Shown piece after piece: positions 34,471 to 46,200 of a DNA stretch of 64,000 nt. Numbering within the stretch: position 1 is the first letter of the stretch; every line of letters starts with the position of its first letter. The stretch comes from Viola odorata. Taxonomy: Eukaryota > Streptophyta > Magnoliopsida > Malpighiales > Violaceae. A program made the translations under genes and the position numbers. The notes under the pieces are model-generated. The model ran no database searches. It saw only the letters and a list, made by a program, of their open reading frames with translations, and was not told where the DNA came from. The stretch covers positions 50,385,002 to 50,449,001 of the forward strand of contig OY829542.1 in NCBI GenBank assembly GCA_963691705.1, in the 5' to 3' direction.

Positions 34471-36643
34471 TTTCAGCAATGCCAAACTATAAACTACTAC
34501 AAAAAGGACAAAGATTTGCAGAAAATTGATCAAAGCCACAGCTGACCACGAATGAAAAACCCTTTTGAGAGAAAATCTCGAGTGAAATTACCACTTGGAA
34601 AAGACCAATATCCAGTAAAGAAAATTCAAGAAACAGAACAAGAACAGAACTTCAAAGAGGAAAAAAGCAAGAAACTTGAAATATGAGAAAGAGATAAGAA
34701 GAACCCTATTGAATAAAAGGGGATAAAGAAAGCCAAGAAACTAAAAAAAACCTACCCCAAGGAGGAAACACAAGAAGCTCTTTAAATAAAGCAGTAGAAT
34801 CACCTGCAGCAAAAAAACTCAAAGACCTAAGAAGAGGCACATGGGAAAAATAGAGAACACCACCAAGAACAATAAGTAGAATCAACTAGAAGATATTATG
34901 ATGCATCATTGCATAAACAAAGAGACATGGAAAAAGGTAATATTTAAATCTATGCATTTGAAGCCAAAATGAAGCTGTTCTTAATTAGAAGCTAACAAGA
35001 CATGGTTGAGATATTATTTTCTTTTTTGGTTCCTAAACAATTTCTTGGACCTTTCATGCTAGACGAGATGGAGATTTTAGACCCAAAAAGAGAATATTAT
35101 AATGATTGTTGTATACTACTGTGATGATGAAGAAAGCAAGAGAAGGAAGGAAAGACAGAGGTTTTACCAGTTGAAGTGATGACAAGGGTGGCAGACTGAA
35201 TCAATGAGAGAGGGTTTAGCAGATGTTGGTGCAATGATCAAAGAAGCAAAGTTGAGCTGAGCAACATTGCTTTTTAGTTGGATTATATCCTAATCCGGTC
35301 AACTATTTAATATTTTATTACTACTTGTTGTTTATTAGAAAATGAACCATGTCTTGTGGAAAGAGAAGAAAAAACCTCTTCTGTTTATTACGTTTTCTTT
35401 TATTGGACATGAGATTTGGATACGTTGAACACTGAACATTTGAACAAGAATAGAATCATTACCAAGATTGAAGATGAAATGACAGACCTCGTTTTGTACA
35501 CTTACTGTATATAACTTGCACTGAAATACTGTAGTGACTTAAAAAGTATTGCAAAGACAAAGCCCATGTGGTGGAATTAATTTTTCTTTAGGCACGTCTC
35601 AATGATCCTCATCCTCGCCCTTGATTCAAGAGCCCCTAATCTCTTGCACCGATTTTTGGCCTACCTTTCCTTTTTTTTACCTTCATCATCTTTGGCCCAC
35701 CTTTTTTACCCCTCGCTTTCACCCTATTTCTAATTCTTACATTTGAACCTATTTCTAATTCTCACATTTATAATAAGTTTAAATATTAATCGATTTGAAA
35801 TACTGTACTCCGTTATCTTTATATCTTTAATTGATTCTTAATGTTTTTAATTGATTTGAGATCTATTCATCAATAGTGATAGAAATTATAAGTAACACTC
35901 GCTCACAATAATAAGTATTTAGCGATCACATTGGTATTTGATTAACTCATCGAGTTTTTAATCGATGCGAGATTCATTCTTCAAGGGCGGTTGGAGTCAT
36001 GACTAAAGACTCATAATAATAAAAAGTCCTTCTTGCAATCACATTGATCCTAGATAGACCCATCACTTAAACGTGAGTTAGCAATTACCATTGTGAAAAC
36101 ACTTAAAATTTTCCCATGCTAAGGGCACTTCTAGTATCGTTCTAGTACTAACAAAAGTTACATTACAAAGTTATAATCTAATCTAGCATCTACCCCTACT
36201 AACTATAACTGTGATAACATAATGTGAAAGTGTTTTTTTAGGTGTGAATGATTCATGAATGTTTGGTAGCAAGTTTAGGTTTGCCCACTTCATCCTCATC
36301 TTTAAAACTATGTGTAAGGCCTTGATCTATATTGCTAGAAAGAGAAGTGAGCTGTATGTATTAGCTTAGTTCCATAAAAATCCTAAAAAAGGAAAAAAGA
36401 TAGCCATGTGAAAGCAGCTTTAGCTTTTTATGCCACATTCAAAAAGCAGGCTGTATGCATTAATGGGTTGCCTACTTTAACAACAATAATGCCATGTTTT
36501 ATTCTTATGTCAATTTTCAGTTCTCTCTTGTATCGCTTTCCTGCTTCTCAACTTTGCTCCTCCATATCTCCACTCTACGTTACACTAGTCTTTATCTTGT
36601 CTAGTTTCACATGGGCATAAGGCAAAGGCATGCATAATCTCCA
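34471..36643. other. Ankyrin gene 5' flank and spacer
   Basis: The first few hundred bases (purine-rich, AAGAAAC repeats) are probably 5' UTR, possibly with an intron, and promoter of the ankyrin gene. 35,780-36,100 is AT-rich with degenerate duplicated phrases (TCGATTTGAAAT, AATCGATGCGAGATTCATTC). No other gene seen. Confidence 0.4.
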
Positions 36644-36874
36644 TTAGTACATCTTAGCCAGTTGGTTCCCGATCCCTAACTTTTTTTTTCTCGACGCATG
36701 CAGGAATTGTAAGGTAAGGGACTCGTAATCAAGGTCTAACTCCTCGTTTTGCAAGAAGTACCATTTAGCTTCTGGCTCATCGATACCATCCAACCACATG
36801 TATGGACCACCTAATTGTAACGGAAAGTAAATGATAATTGTGATAATGATGCCGATTCCAATATATCTAACCAT
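36644..36874 (-). CDS. Small ORF with N-terminal hydrophobic segment, unknown
   Basis: A 76-codon ATG-started frame begins MVRYIGIGIIITIIIYFPL, which looks like a signal anchor, followed by an acidic middle (EELDLDYESL) and a basic tail (ASRKKK). Such a layout is compatible with a small membrane or secreted protein, but I recognise no family and see no supporting promoter. Chance is a real alternative. Confidence 0.25.
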   Translation of the reverse strand: MVRYIGIGIIITIIIYFPLQLGGPYMWLDGIDEPEAKWYFLQNEELDLDYESLTLQFLHASRKKKLGIGNQLAKMY

Positions 36875-37523
36875 GATTTTCTCTAGTCAATGAATGTTTA
36901 TTAGTGATTGAACATCTTATTTCATGAGCACATAGGGCCACACAGATAATGATATGAGGAAAAAGAATAGAATAATTTAGGTCACAATTGTTAGGATGGG
37001 AAGGAGACAACAGGTGGTGGCTTCCATCTCGAATGGCAATCAGATGGCAAGTGACAGAATAGAGACACCTAAAGTAAATGATAAATACAGTATCCTAATG
37101 ACTGCATGAAACAAAATGCTGCTGAACTCCAGCATAAAAAACAAAGAGCAGCTAAGAACATTACAAATGACAATAGAATCTGGTAAACATGAAAAAAGAA
37201 AACAATTAAATATGGAAGAAACAAAGGAATGAAAATTAATACCAATGAAATAATAGAAAAACAACACTCTCTCCTATCTCAATTTATTTCAATAATCTAT
37301 CATTTCTTGGAGTGGGAAGCTAAGGACCAGTCATTTTAATTCCCTGCTCTTTAATACCGCATTACATCTTATAAAGCAAAAGTATGACCTTATGTACCAC
37401 GTGCCAAAACAGGTGAAAAGCCTTAACAACAACGATGATGATAACAATACCTGAAAAGCATTAACTACAATGGAAGTAGACCAGAATAATAGACAAACAC
37501 CATCAATAATGATAGCATCTTGC
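36875..37523. other. Spacer downstream of the RanBPM pseudogene
   Basis: AT-rich. I looked for the LisH, CTLH and CRA exons expected after the SPRY domain in a RanBPM gene and found none. Confidence 0.4.
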
Positions 37524-39367
37524 CTTAATATCAAAAGCAAATTGTTTCTGCCCGAAGTTGACATCAAAATATATCAGAGCTCTACCAGAATCATAATGCT
37601 AGCATGAATAGCAAATCAGATCAACCATCAAAACAAACCATAACAAGATAAGATAACCTTCCCATCAAAGATGCATAACTGAAACTTAAATTCAATCAAG
37701 GTTGTTGCCAGGAGGATTTTTAAATGATAAAATTGAAAGAAATTACAATTTTACTATAGCGCTACTCTAGCAATCACGTCAGGATAAGATAGGATACAAA
37801 GCAGCAAGCTATAAATCAGTCTTATAAACAACAAGGATTGTTTATATGTTTGAAAATATGCAACCGAAGATAGTGAGTGCATACTCACATACAGCTGGAT
37901 TATAGAAACTTCCATTAAGGTTATGTAATTTATCATGTTCGAAACTGTTGAGCTATTCTTACTAACAAGTTCTGCTACGTGCTGAAAGCATGTACATTAT
38001 CCTCTTTTCGAATGTAGAGCATGAACAGCAGAATTACGGCTAAATGAAGAGTTTAGAACAAGAGAAAATTGCAAGGTGTGGAGAATCTATAGATGTTGTA
38101 AGAGATGAAAGCAGCAATATCACACGAAACAATACTGATGGTACAGTTATACTAGTTAAGGTTCTCAACCTAAAACCTTGTTAAAAAAATATCCTAACAA
38201 ATCTTTGTTGCATAATAGTATTGGAGGCAACATGCTTGTTCTATTCCTTTCTTTCATGGTATCAGGTCTCACAGAAGACACCTACTTTCTGTCCACTTTC
38301 AAATAATAAATTCAAGGAATGGAATTAAAGATCAGCCAAGGAACACACAAAACTAACGAAATTATAATTCTTTTCTCCTTATAAAACTATGTGACTGACA
38401 AGGCAATTCAAGCAGAACATAAGACGTGCAAAACCAAGTGATGATCAAACTACTAAATGCTCATTGGCTCAAACAGTCACACACCATGTACAATTCCAAC
38501 AACATAATAATTCAAAGTGGTGCTACTACATACTCTTCATTCTGGCTATGAACAGCAACTGTAGGGAACAATGGACCCTTCATTTCTTTGTGCACTGTCC
38601 CCACCACTGCCCCATTTTTGCTGACAACCATCATAAAAAAGGAAAAAGACACAAAATAACTATAAGAAATTTTACAGACATTGTTTGAAGATGCATACAC
38701 ATTCTTTCAAGAAAGACAGAAACGCTTACGTGAAAAATATTTCTTCAGTCGCATAGTTAATACCAGCACCAACTGTATCATTAGCGGTATAAGGAGGCCC
38801 AAAGGGCTCTCCCTTCCCTTGCCCTCTATAAACATGCCCATCATCTCCATGATACCCACAACTGGCCAACTCCCATCTGGCAGAACACAAAAAAGCACGA
38901 GCCATCGATCACTAATTAATTAATGAAAAAAGGCTAAAGCTTAACTAATAACTATTGTGGGTTTGGTTTGTTCAGTTACCCAGGCTGTCTTCTCATCTTG
39001 AAAACCGATAGCGATCTGACCTTTAGCACCATTATTCTTGACGAAAATCTCAAAGTAATACACTAACCGCTTCATGGGAGCCGGCCTGTTAGCTTGGACG
39101 ACTCCTACATCGTAGCCATGGAGATTGACAGGTGTACTTGACTGAGAGTTTTTCAGTGGACACGACAAGGAATCCGCCGGAGCTGTTGATGGTGTTGAGC
39201 TCAGTAGGCACCTCCTCATTTTCGTCCTCCTCCGCCATTTTGAAAGCCGACGACGAGGAGAAACCGAAGCGGACCAAGTCGAGGAAGTAGGAAGCAGGAT
39301 CGTGATTGAATTTTGAGCTGGAGTTGGAGTTGGAATTGGAACCGGTGGTTGGCGTGGTGGTGCTCAC
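37524..39367 (-). pseudogene. RANBPM: RanBPM-like SPRY-domain pseudogene, four exons
   Basis: Exons 39367-38980, 38876-38730, 38620-38534 and probably 37581-37524 encode the N-terminus and SPRY domain of a plant Ran-binding protein M homolog, a CTLH/GID E3 ligase-complex type protein: PTELNTINSSGGFLVVS, NLHGYDVGVVQANRPAP, GYHGDDGHVYRGQGKG, KNGAVVGTVHKEMKGPLFP, HSQNEE and VNFGQKQFAFDIK. Exon 1 is broken twice: an extra base after SVKYT, and a short deletion after AIGF that removes residues before FKMRRQPG. The expected start codon reads GTG. The last exon ends in a GC rather than GT donor, and LisH, CTLH and CRA parts are missing. It is a truncated pseudogene, though the splice sites between exons 1 and 3 remain good. 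Confidence 0.8.
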
Positions 39368-39586
39368 TTTCTAGTTGGAATTAGGGATTTGAGGTGTGCC
39401 AGATTTCAAGAAATGATCATTTGGAGATTGTTTTGGTGGGGTGAAGGTAACTCAAATGGAGGAAATTCTTTGTTTTCGCGTTTGAGAAGTAACGAGAACA
39501 GTAGGAACTAAGCGTAGGGACGCCAATTAGGAGGATATGTTAAAATATATTCAATTAAATTTTTTTAATTAAATTTTTTTACTAAA

Positions 39587-41391
39587 TTTTTTTATTTTTT
39601 TATAATTAAGTGAAACTTTACCATTTATATTCGTTTTTCACTCGTTAAATTCATTTTTTTTCATTTTGGTTCTTTTTTAGCATTTAAATTTAATTTTCAC
39701 CAATTAGATTCGTTTTGATCATTTTGGCTCGTTTCTTACCATTTAGTTCATTTTTTACCTTTTTAGTTTATTTTTTTATTGTTTGACTTATTTTTTACCA
39801 TTTATGCTTATTTTTTACCGTTTAGACTCAGTTTTCACCATTTAAATTCGTTTTTTTATTATTTAGGTTCGTTTATACCATTTAAGCTCGTTTTTTACTA
39901 TTTTATTTCATTTTTTTATCATTTTTACTCATTTTTTTACCATTTTTATTTTTTTTACCACTTTAACTCATTTTTTTCGTTTTGCCTCGTTTCTTAACAT
40001 ATGAGAATGAAAAATAAAAAAGTTAATGAATAATGGTAGGGCAAAGCATCGTTAGCAATTTGTAATTGGTTAGTTTATCTAAAACAATTTCTTTTTCTAA
40101 AACTGAAGGCCCATAACTACTAACCTAAATTTCAGCCCATTTTGATTTTTGCATTTATTCTAAATAAAAGAAAAAATAAAACTCATCTTCTTGTTTTCTC
40201 CTTTCACCACTTTGAATGTTAAACCCAGAAAGATTTCCAGCTATCCCATTTCTTCATCCAGGTACTTTCTCAATCATCATTTCTATTCATAACCTTCAAT
40301 TGGATCTGTTTTGTTGTTGAGCAACTGTAATTTTTCCATCAAGTCCTGCTCCTGTGTTTCTGTTTTCTATTTTTAGTAGAGACTAGTGCGGCATCCGATG
40401 AGTACTTTCTTGTTGCATTTTCATGTGTCTTGTTGTTCAGTGATAATTTTCTTCTCATACTGGAGATTGTTGTGAAGTTGTGGTCAAATCTGATTTTTGC
40501 TGTAAACGATACCGGAAGTGGAAAGGGACTTTTGTTTGGTGAGATTTATGGACTGATGAGAGAGAGGGAGGAGAAGCGTGTGAAAAAATTGGTTATAACC
40601 GTTCGGGTATTTTTCGATTATCATACTCGAATATACACAAAATAATAAATTCGAGTATTATCCATACCCAAACCATACCTAGTCAAACGGGTATAGTTAT
40701 GGGCAGATATCCGAGTATGGATAAGTGTGGTTTTATGCGGTTGATTGGAGACTTGGAGTGAGTGGCAATTCGGGTCTCGCCTAGATTTTAATTTCGGTTA
40801 TAATGGATCTGATTTGGTTTTAGACTTCTTTTTCTTTCCTTTAGATAACTAATATAAAAAAATAATATTTGAAACAAAAAATAATTACTTTCTTCCACTA
40901 GTTTGAATAGTTTTAAGATTTGTAATATAAATTTTATAATTGTTTAAAAATTATAATTTAAAATAAATTACAGTTTATTCCATTTTTAATGGGGAAAATG
41001 AATGAGTTTCGAATTGTATTTTTTGTACTTAATTTGACATAATATGCCTTTTCTTTCGTCACAACAAAAACAATAAATTTTATATTGCAATACATTGAAT
41101 GTTCATTATAGTTGCATTATTATTCTTTATTAATCAATAAGATAAAATGTTAAAAAAATCTCAAAATTGCCTATTTAAATTACAAATAATTCTTTAATAT
41201 AATTAATTATATAAACTAATCATTAAGAAAAAAATTCGAGTATATGTAGTGAATATGTCAATAAGCAATAGTAATATTTAACAGGCAATTAAACCAATAT
41301 AAAAACAACATTCTCTAATAAAAGATAATTAAAGATGAATTTAAAAAATGCGGTTGAATATGTTATTAATCTAATTCTTAACTAGCTTTCT
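39587..41391 (+). repeat. 1.8-kb repeat, copy B
   Basis: Second copy of the unit at 29,937-31,657, same orientation, about 9.7 kb away. The minisatellite part (39,612-40,000) has diverged more than the rest. It lies just upstream of the RanBPM pseudogene's 5' end. Confidence 0.75.
39612..40000 (+). repeat. Imperfect 20-bp minisatellite in repeat copy B
   Basis: Head-to-tail degenerate units of CTCRTTTTTTACCATTTNNG, as at 29,965-30,290. Confidence 0.85.
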
Positions 41392-41719
41392 TTTCGTGTC
41401 ATTGAGTTTTCTTCTCTTGTTTCCTACATCTATCTACTCTAAGTTTTATTGGTGTTCAAATCAATCTCTCCAATTCTAAACATCAATTCGGCTTTCACTA
41501 CCTTTCCTTCTAAGCCATTGTTTTTTTTTACATTCTATGTGCCTATTTGAGTCTTAGAGTCTTTGCTAAGCTTAGGTGATTGGTTTGTGTTGGATATAAG
41601 AGTGGGTGAGTTGGTGAGCATATTAGAGTGCAGTGTGAAACACGAGAGCCCAAACACGAGAGGGAGAGACTAACTTTTTCTATATCAATTGCGTTTGTTT
41701 CCTTTTGTAGGTATTATCC
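41392..41719 (+). other. Leader-like stretch before a gag-like ORF
   Basis: No coding motif. It ends TTTTGTAG|GTATTATCCTTG just before the gag-like ATG and resembles an untranslated leader of a retroelement, but no LTR or primer-binding site was found. Confidence 0.3.
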
Positions 41720-42019
41720 TTGATGGTGAATGAAAATGCTCATTTGGGTGGTTCAGATGAATCATCCAATGTCGGCAAGTTTATGGGCGGTGGTTCCAAG
41801 GGGTCAACCATAAAAAATCCGGCAGTAGCTGCTCTCACACACCAAATGGCTGAATTGCAACGCCAATGGGCATCTCAAGAGCAAACCAATAAGGCCATTT
41901 TGGATGCCCTTTCCACATTAAACCCGAGAGTTGCCACACATTCACCTCCACCTCCACCCCACCATAACCAACCAGCCACACATTACCACCAAAGAACCCA
42001 CCTAAATGACCCGTCCAAT

Positions 42020-43231
42020 TAGGGGCGTGCAAAAATCGATCCGAACTGAAAACCGAACCTGAACCGGAGCATTTTGAACCGAACCGAACCGAACCGAACT
42101 GAACTGTAAATTTTCGGTTCGGTGCGGTTCTGTTCCAATGAGAACCGAAAATGTTCGGTTCGGTTCGGTTCGGTTCTGCCTCTACAAAAATCCTTAACCG
42201 AACCGAAAAACCGAAAGACCGAATATATATATATATATGTACACAATATATATTAAAGCTTGCTGTGCCTTAGTGGTTGTGTATGCAACTAAACTTTTAA
42301 AGGGTGGGGCGTTCGAATCCCCTCCCAAGCAAATGTAATTTTTTTTCTTTTTTATTTTAAATTTTTGAAAAACCTCACAAGAAGAACTCACTCAACCTCT
42401 CAGCCGCTCTCGTCCCCTCTCTTCCTCACCAACCCACAGCCACCTCGCTACACTGCACAACCGCCAACCACACCACTGCCATTCACCGCAACCATCACCG
42501 CCGGCCACTGCCTCCATCATCACCACCACACTACTGAACCCAATCCAAACCCATCACTCCACTGCCCAAAAATGCAGACACCAATTTACCCGTACAGAAA
42601 CCCAGCTCCATCTCCGCCGAATCCATTCAAACCCAAATCAAATACCCAAACCACCCAAAATCAGATCCAAACACAACCAAACACTCACCGCTGCCGTTCT
42701 TCCATCGTCGCCGTTGCTGCTCACTGCCGATCTCCGAACCCCATAGCCATCACCGCTACCGAAACCGCCGCTGCTGCTCACTCCCGTCCCGTGCGCCGCT
42801 GTTCTCTCTCTTTCCCGTACCAGCGACACCACCACTGTAATTCTTTGTCTCCTTCTGGTTTGATTATTTGGACTTTTGCTTGCTGTTGGTTTCTTTGCTG
42901 CTGTGTTTGTGCTTAATTTGCAGGAGGTTTCGGATTGAGGAGAACAAAGGAAGGAGATGTAGTTTAGGTTGGGGGCTATGATTTCTAAGGAGGGAAGAGA
43001 TGTGGTGTGGTTGTTTTAGGGTTAAAGGACCTAAACCGAAAGAATTTTTTTTTAATTTTTTTTTTTAAAAACCGAAACCGAACCGAACTGTCCAGTTCGG
43101 TTCGATTCTCAGGTCATAAAACTGAAATACTTACGGTTCGGTTCGGTTTTGACATAATCAGAACCGAAATTTTTTAGTTCGGTCCGGTTCTGAACCCAAA
43201 ACCGGACCGAACCGGCCCGTGCTCAGCCCTA
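42020..43231. mobile_element. Non-autonomous hAT element, 1212 bp, perfect 8-bp target duplication
   Basis: CGTCCAAT occurs directly outside both ends (42012-42019 and 43232-43239). Termini are TAGGGGCGTGC and, reverse complemented, TAGGGCTGAGC. Sub-terminal regions are arrays of CGGTT/AACCG pentamers. No transposase. Inside are a tRNA-like segment (42,258-42,330) and a GC-rich stretch (42,380-42,930) with an open frame of 183 codons, low in complexity and rich in Pro, Thr and His, that I do not regard as a gene. Confidence 0.85.
42258..42330 (+). ncRNA. tRNA-like / SINE-like segment inside the hAT element
   Basis: 73 bases with an A-box-like TGCCTTAGTGGTTG and a B-box-like GCGTTCGAATCCC; the outer five bases GCTTG and CAAGC pair. 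A loop CTTTTAA sits where an anticodon loop would be, but the stem around it does not pair, and a T-rich stretch follows. This fits a decayed tRNA or the head of a tRNA-derived SINE rather than a working tRNA. Confidence 0.35.
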
Positions 43232-43275
43232 CGTCCAATGTCAACTATTATGGTGCACCACATCCATGTGACTGA

Positions 43276-46200
43276 AGGCCCATTTAAAAAGGAGAAAAAA
43301 TACTAAAACAATAATTAAAAAGCAAAAAAACTTAATTTTAGGTGGAACTAATCTACACGCTGCTCAATATTAGAGGCTAATAATATATTATATTATACTA
43401 TATTATATTATAGTACTATACTCCTATTATATTATATTATATTATATATTATGTATAATAATATATCAGTAGTTCAAAAGCATTTGACTGCTTAGCAAAT
43501 AAAATTGAGTTATTTGATCTCTTTTTCCTAAAGAAGATGGCAAAATGCTAGTGAGAAGGTTCTTTGAACTAGTACACTTGGATCCTTCAGGTTTTACTTA
43601 ATTTTAAATTAATTTTTATCACTTTGCAAATTTTATACCATTGAAAAAAAGAAATTGAACAAAAAAATAAAATCATTTGACGCATAATCATACCATACGA
43701 ATCGGATATCGAATTGTTTGAGTTCTGAAATGAGTGAGTTGATCGTTCAATTGGATTTAACCGTTAAGTCAACATAAAAAAATAGAAAAAGAATTTATAC
43801 CTAAATAAATTAAAATATAAAAATATAAATTTTATGACATTTCTAATCAACCTAGTTCAATCACACGATTTATACCATATTGATCTAGTTCAACCATCCA
43901 AATCGATCGATTCAGTCTAAAATATGAAACAAAATTGGTTGGAGGTCTGTGTCACCGGTTTACTAGCCGGTCTGATTTGATTTGTATGACGAAATTAGGA
44001 CGTATTATGAAAATTGCTTTAAATTGTTTTTTTATGACAAATGGAGAATAGATTAATTTCTCGTTCTCCAAGAACGAAACATGTGAAGCAACAATCTTTC
44101 ACATGCAAATATTTGGTTTCAATCTTAGTTTGTCTTTCATTTTGTTCTCTCTCCGATGACACATTAATTAAAATCAATTAGCAAAACAACATCTGTAATA
44201 CAATTTTCTAATACTACAGAATAATTTATTGGGCTATATTTTTTTTTTTTAATCACGTTGGGCTGTATTGTTTTATTCTGTCCGATGTGTTATTATAAGT
44301 TTATAACATGATTAAGTGTTTATTAAAAATATACGGTCTAACTTGTTTAACGGATATGCCGTTCGTTAGACTCACCCGAGCCTATACAAAAAAGTCAAGG
44401 TATGGGTGTTCAAATTCGAGATCTAACCCGACCTAACCCATTAAAGTTTGATAATCGAGCCTGGGTTTTAAAATATTTGTATGAACTTTAAGAGAGTTTT
44501 GAAATTTTATACCAATAAGCATGTCTAGTCATGACCCATAAGAACATGAGCAAACACTTTCCTTAGATTGAATTGATGTTAGGGGTTTACAGTTTTAGCT
44601 CTGGAAGAAGCAATTGCTAAAAATAGTGTTAGTTAAGTGGTTGTTGGCTGACGATAAAAGTTAAACACCTAGTACATATTTAGATTCGAGTTCAAACTTG
44701 GTGGTAGAAAATGAATTGAGTATATGATGTAGAGATGGTGTATGATCGATGCGTTGATGAGCAATCATAATCATATTAGTTGAGTGGAGTAATATGCAAG
44801 TTCAAAAGCAAATAAAATTGACTATTTGATCTCTCTTTTCCACTGGAGTCCAAAAGGGAAAGAAGGTTCTGCACTTGAAAGACCTGCATCTGCAATGGGT
44901 AGGTGAGGAGGAGCAGGAGTCTCATCGTGCGTCAATAACAACTATATCTCCTAGAAATTTTTTAGACCAATAAAATAAAAATTCAATCTCCAACCATAAA
45001 CATTAAACCGTTTGAAGTTTTAGATCAATAAATCAATGGTACAGTTGAGTCAATTGAAAATATTTACTATAATTTTTTATTCTCCAAGAACGAAACATGT
45101 GAAACAATGCACTCAAAAAGGTATATTCTTCTTGTTTAACATAATTATTTTAAAATTCTAAACGATGTCCTACAACTATGTATCCTCCATTTTTATTAAC
45201 ATAGTTATTCAAAATTTACCGGATTAGTTTAATTTTTCAATCCGAAAACTAGGTCGTTTCAATCATTCTTATCAAAGAAAAAACTTTAAAGCAACATAAT
45301 TCTTTGTTTGACCGTTAAATTAAAATCAAATTTACAAGCAAATTCCTAAAAATACATTTTATATTTCCTTATTTGGTTGCACATAATATTTTTATTGATT
45401 TTAATATATAAAGATTTTATACGATATACGCAATACGCTACATCACAGTTTGACCCGAGTTAAATCTTACAACCTTGAATTTTAATTATTTCCATCTCGC
45501 AATATTAAAATCCTTAAGCAAATAATCGTTTCTAAACAAATCAAACAAATCTTGTCTGTAGGCAACACTCAACTCAACAGAACAACACAACACTCAATCC
45601 TTAAGCAAATATTTGTTTCTAAACACATCAAACAAATCTTATCCTTAAGCTTTATGTTTAAATTTTTTCTCGGACGTACGTTAAGGATTAAAGTACGCTC
45701 GACCTCTTTAAAATGCGTGCCCAAAGTCAAAGCGTCCATTAAAAATAGACGGAGGGAGTAGTTATTAAAAAAAAATTAGTTTTTATAACGTCAGCAAGAC
45801 TAAACATGTCTTGTCTTTCGTTTTCCTTTTCTGGTGGGATGTAAGATGTACGTATACATGCACTAGTTAAAAATAATAAATAATTAAAAGCAATCAGCAA
45901 AAATAACGTGTGATAGTATAATATTAGAAGGAAAAAAAATGAAGTTTATGATTAATTTAGATGTTAATTCATGTGCTATAATTGATTAAATTGTAATTAT
46001 GAAGTTGGGCTCCGAAGTGGTGAGAATAGAGGCTTGATGAGAAAGTTGGGCTCCGAAGTGGTGAGAGGAAATTGCTTATATTGTTGAAATTGTAATTATG
46101 AAGTTGTTGGGGGGAGCAGTTGTCTCACTCCATGCATAACACCAAATAAAGCAAATGCCCATCAAAACACAAGTTGCTCCGAATATTGAGCTATGTCCAG

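Larger units (their letters stand above)
41720..43275 (+). pseudogene. Gag-like ORF fragment interrupted by a hAT element
   Basis: Open from ATG 41720 to the hAT insertion at 42020; after the element and one copy of the target duplication the same frame continues at 43240 to TGA 43275, about 111 codons in all. The middle (AALTHQMAELQRQWASQEQ, NKAILDALSTL) looks like a coiled coil before a Pro/His-rich stretch, as at the start of some plant retrotransposon Gag proteins. It is too short to be a complete Gag. Family call is tentative. Confidence 0.4.

Noticed and set aside
42365..42916. 183-codon open frame rich in Pro, Thr and His
   Set aside because: It lies wholly within the hAT element in low-complexity C-rich sequence; no domain and no conservation evidence.
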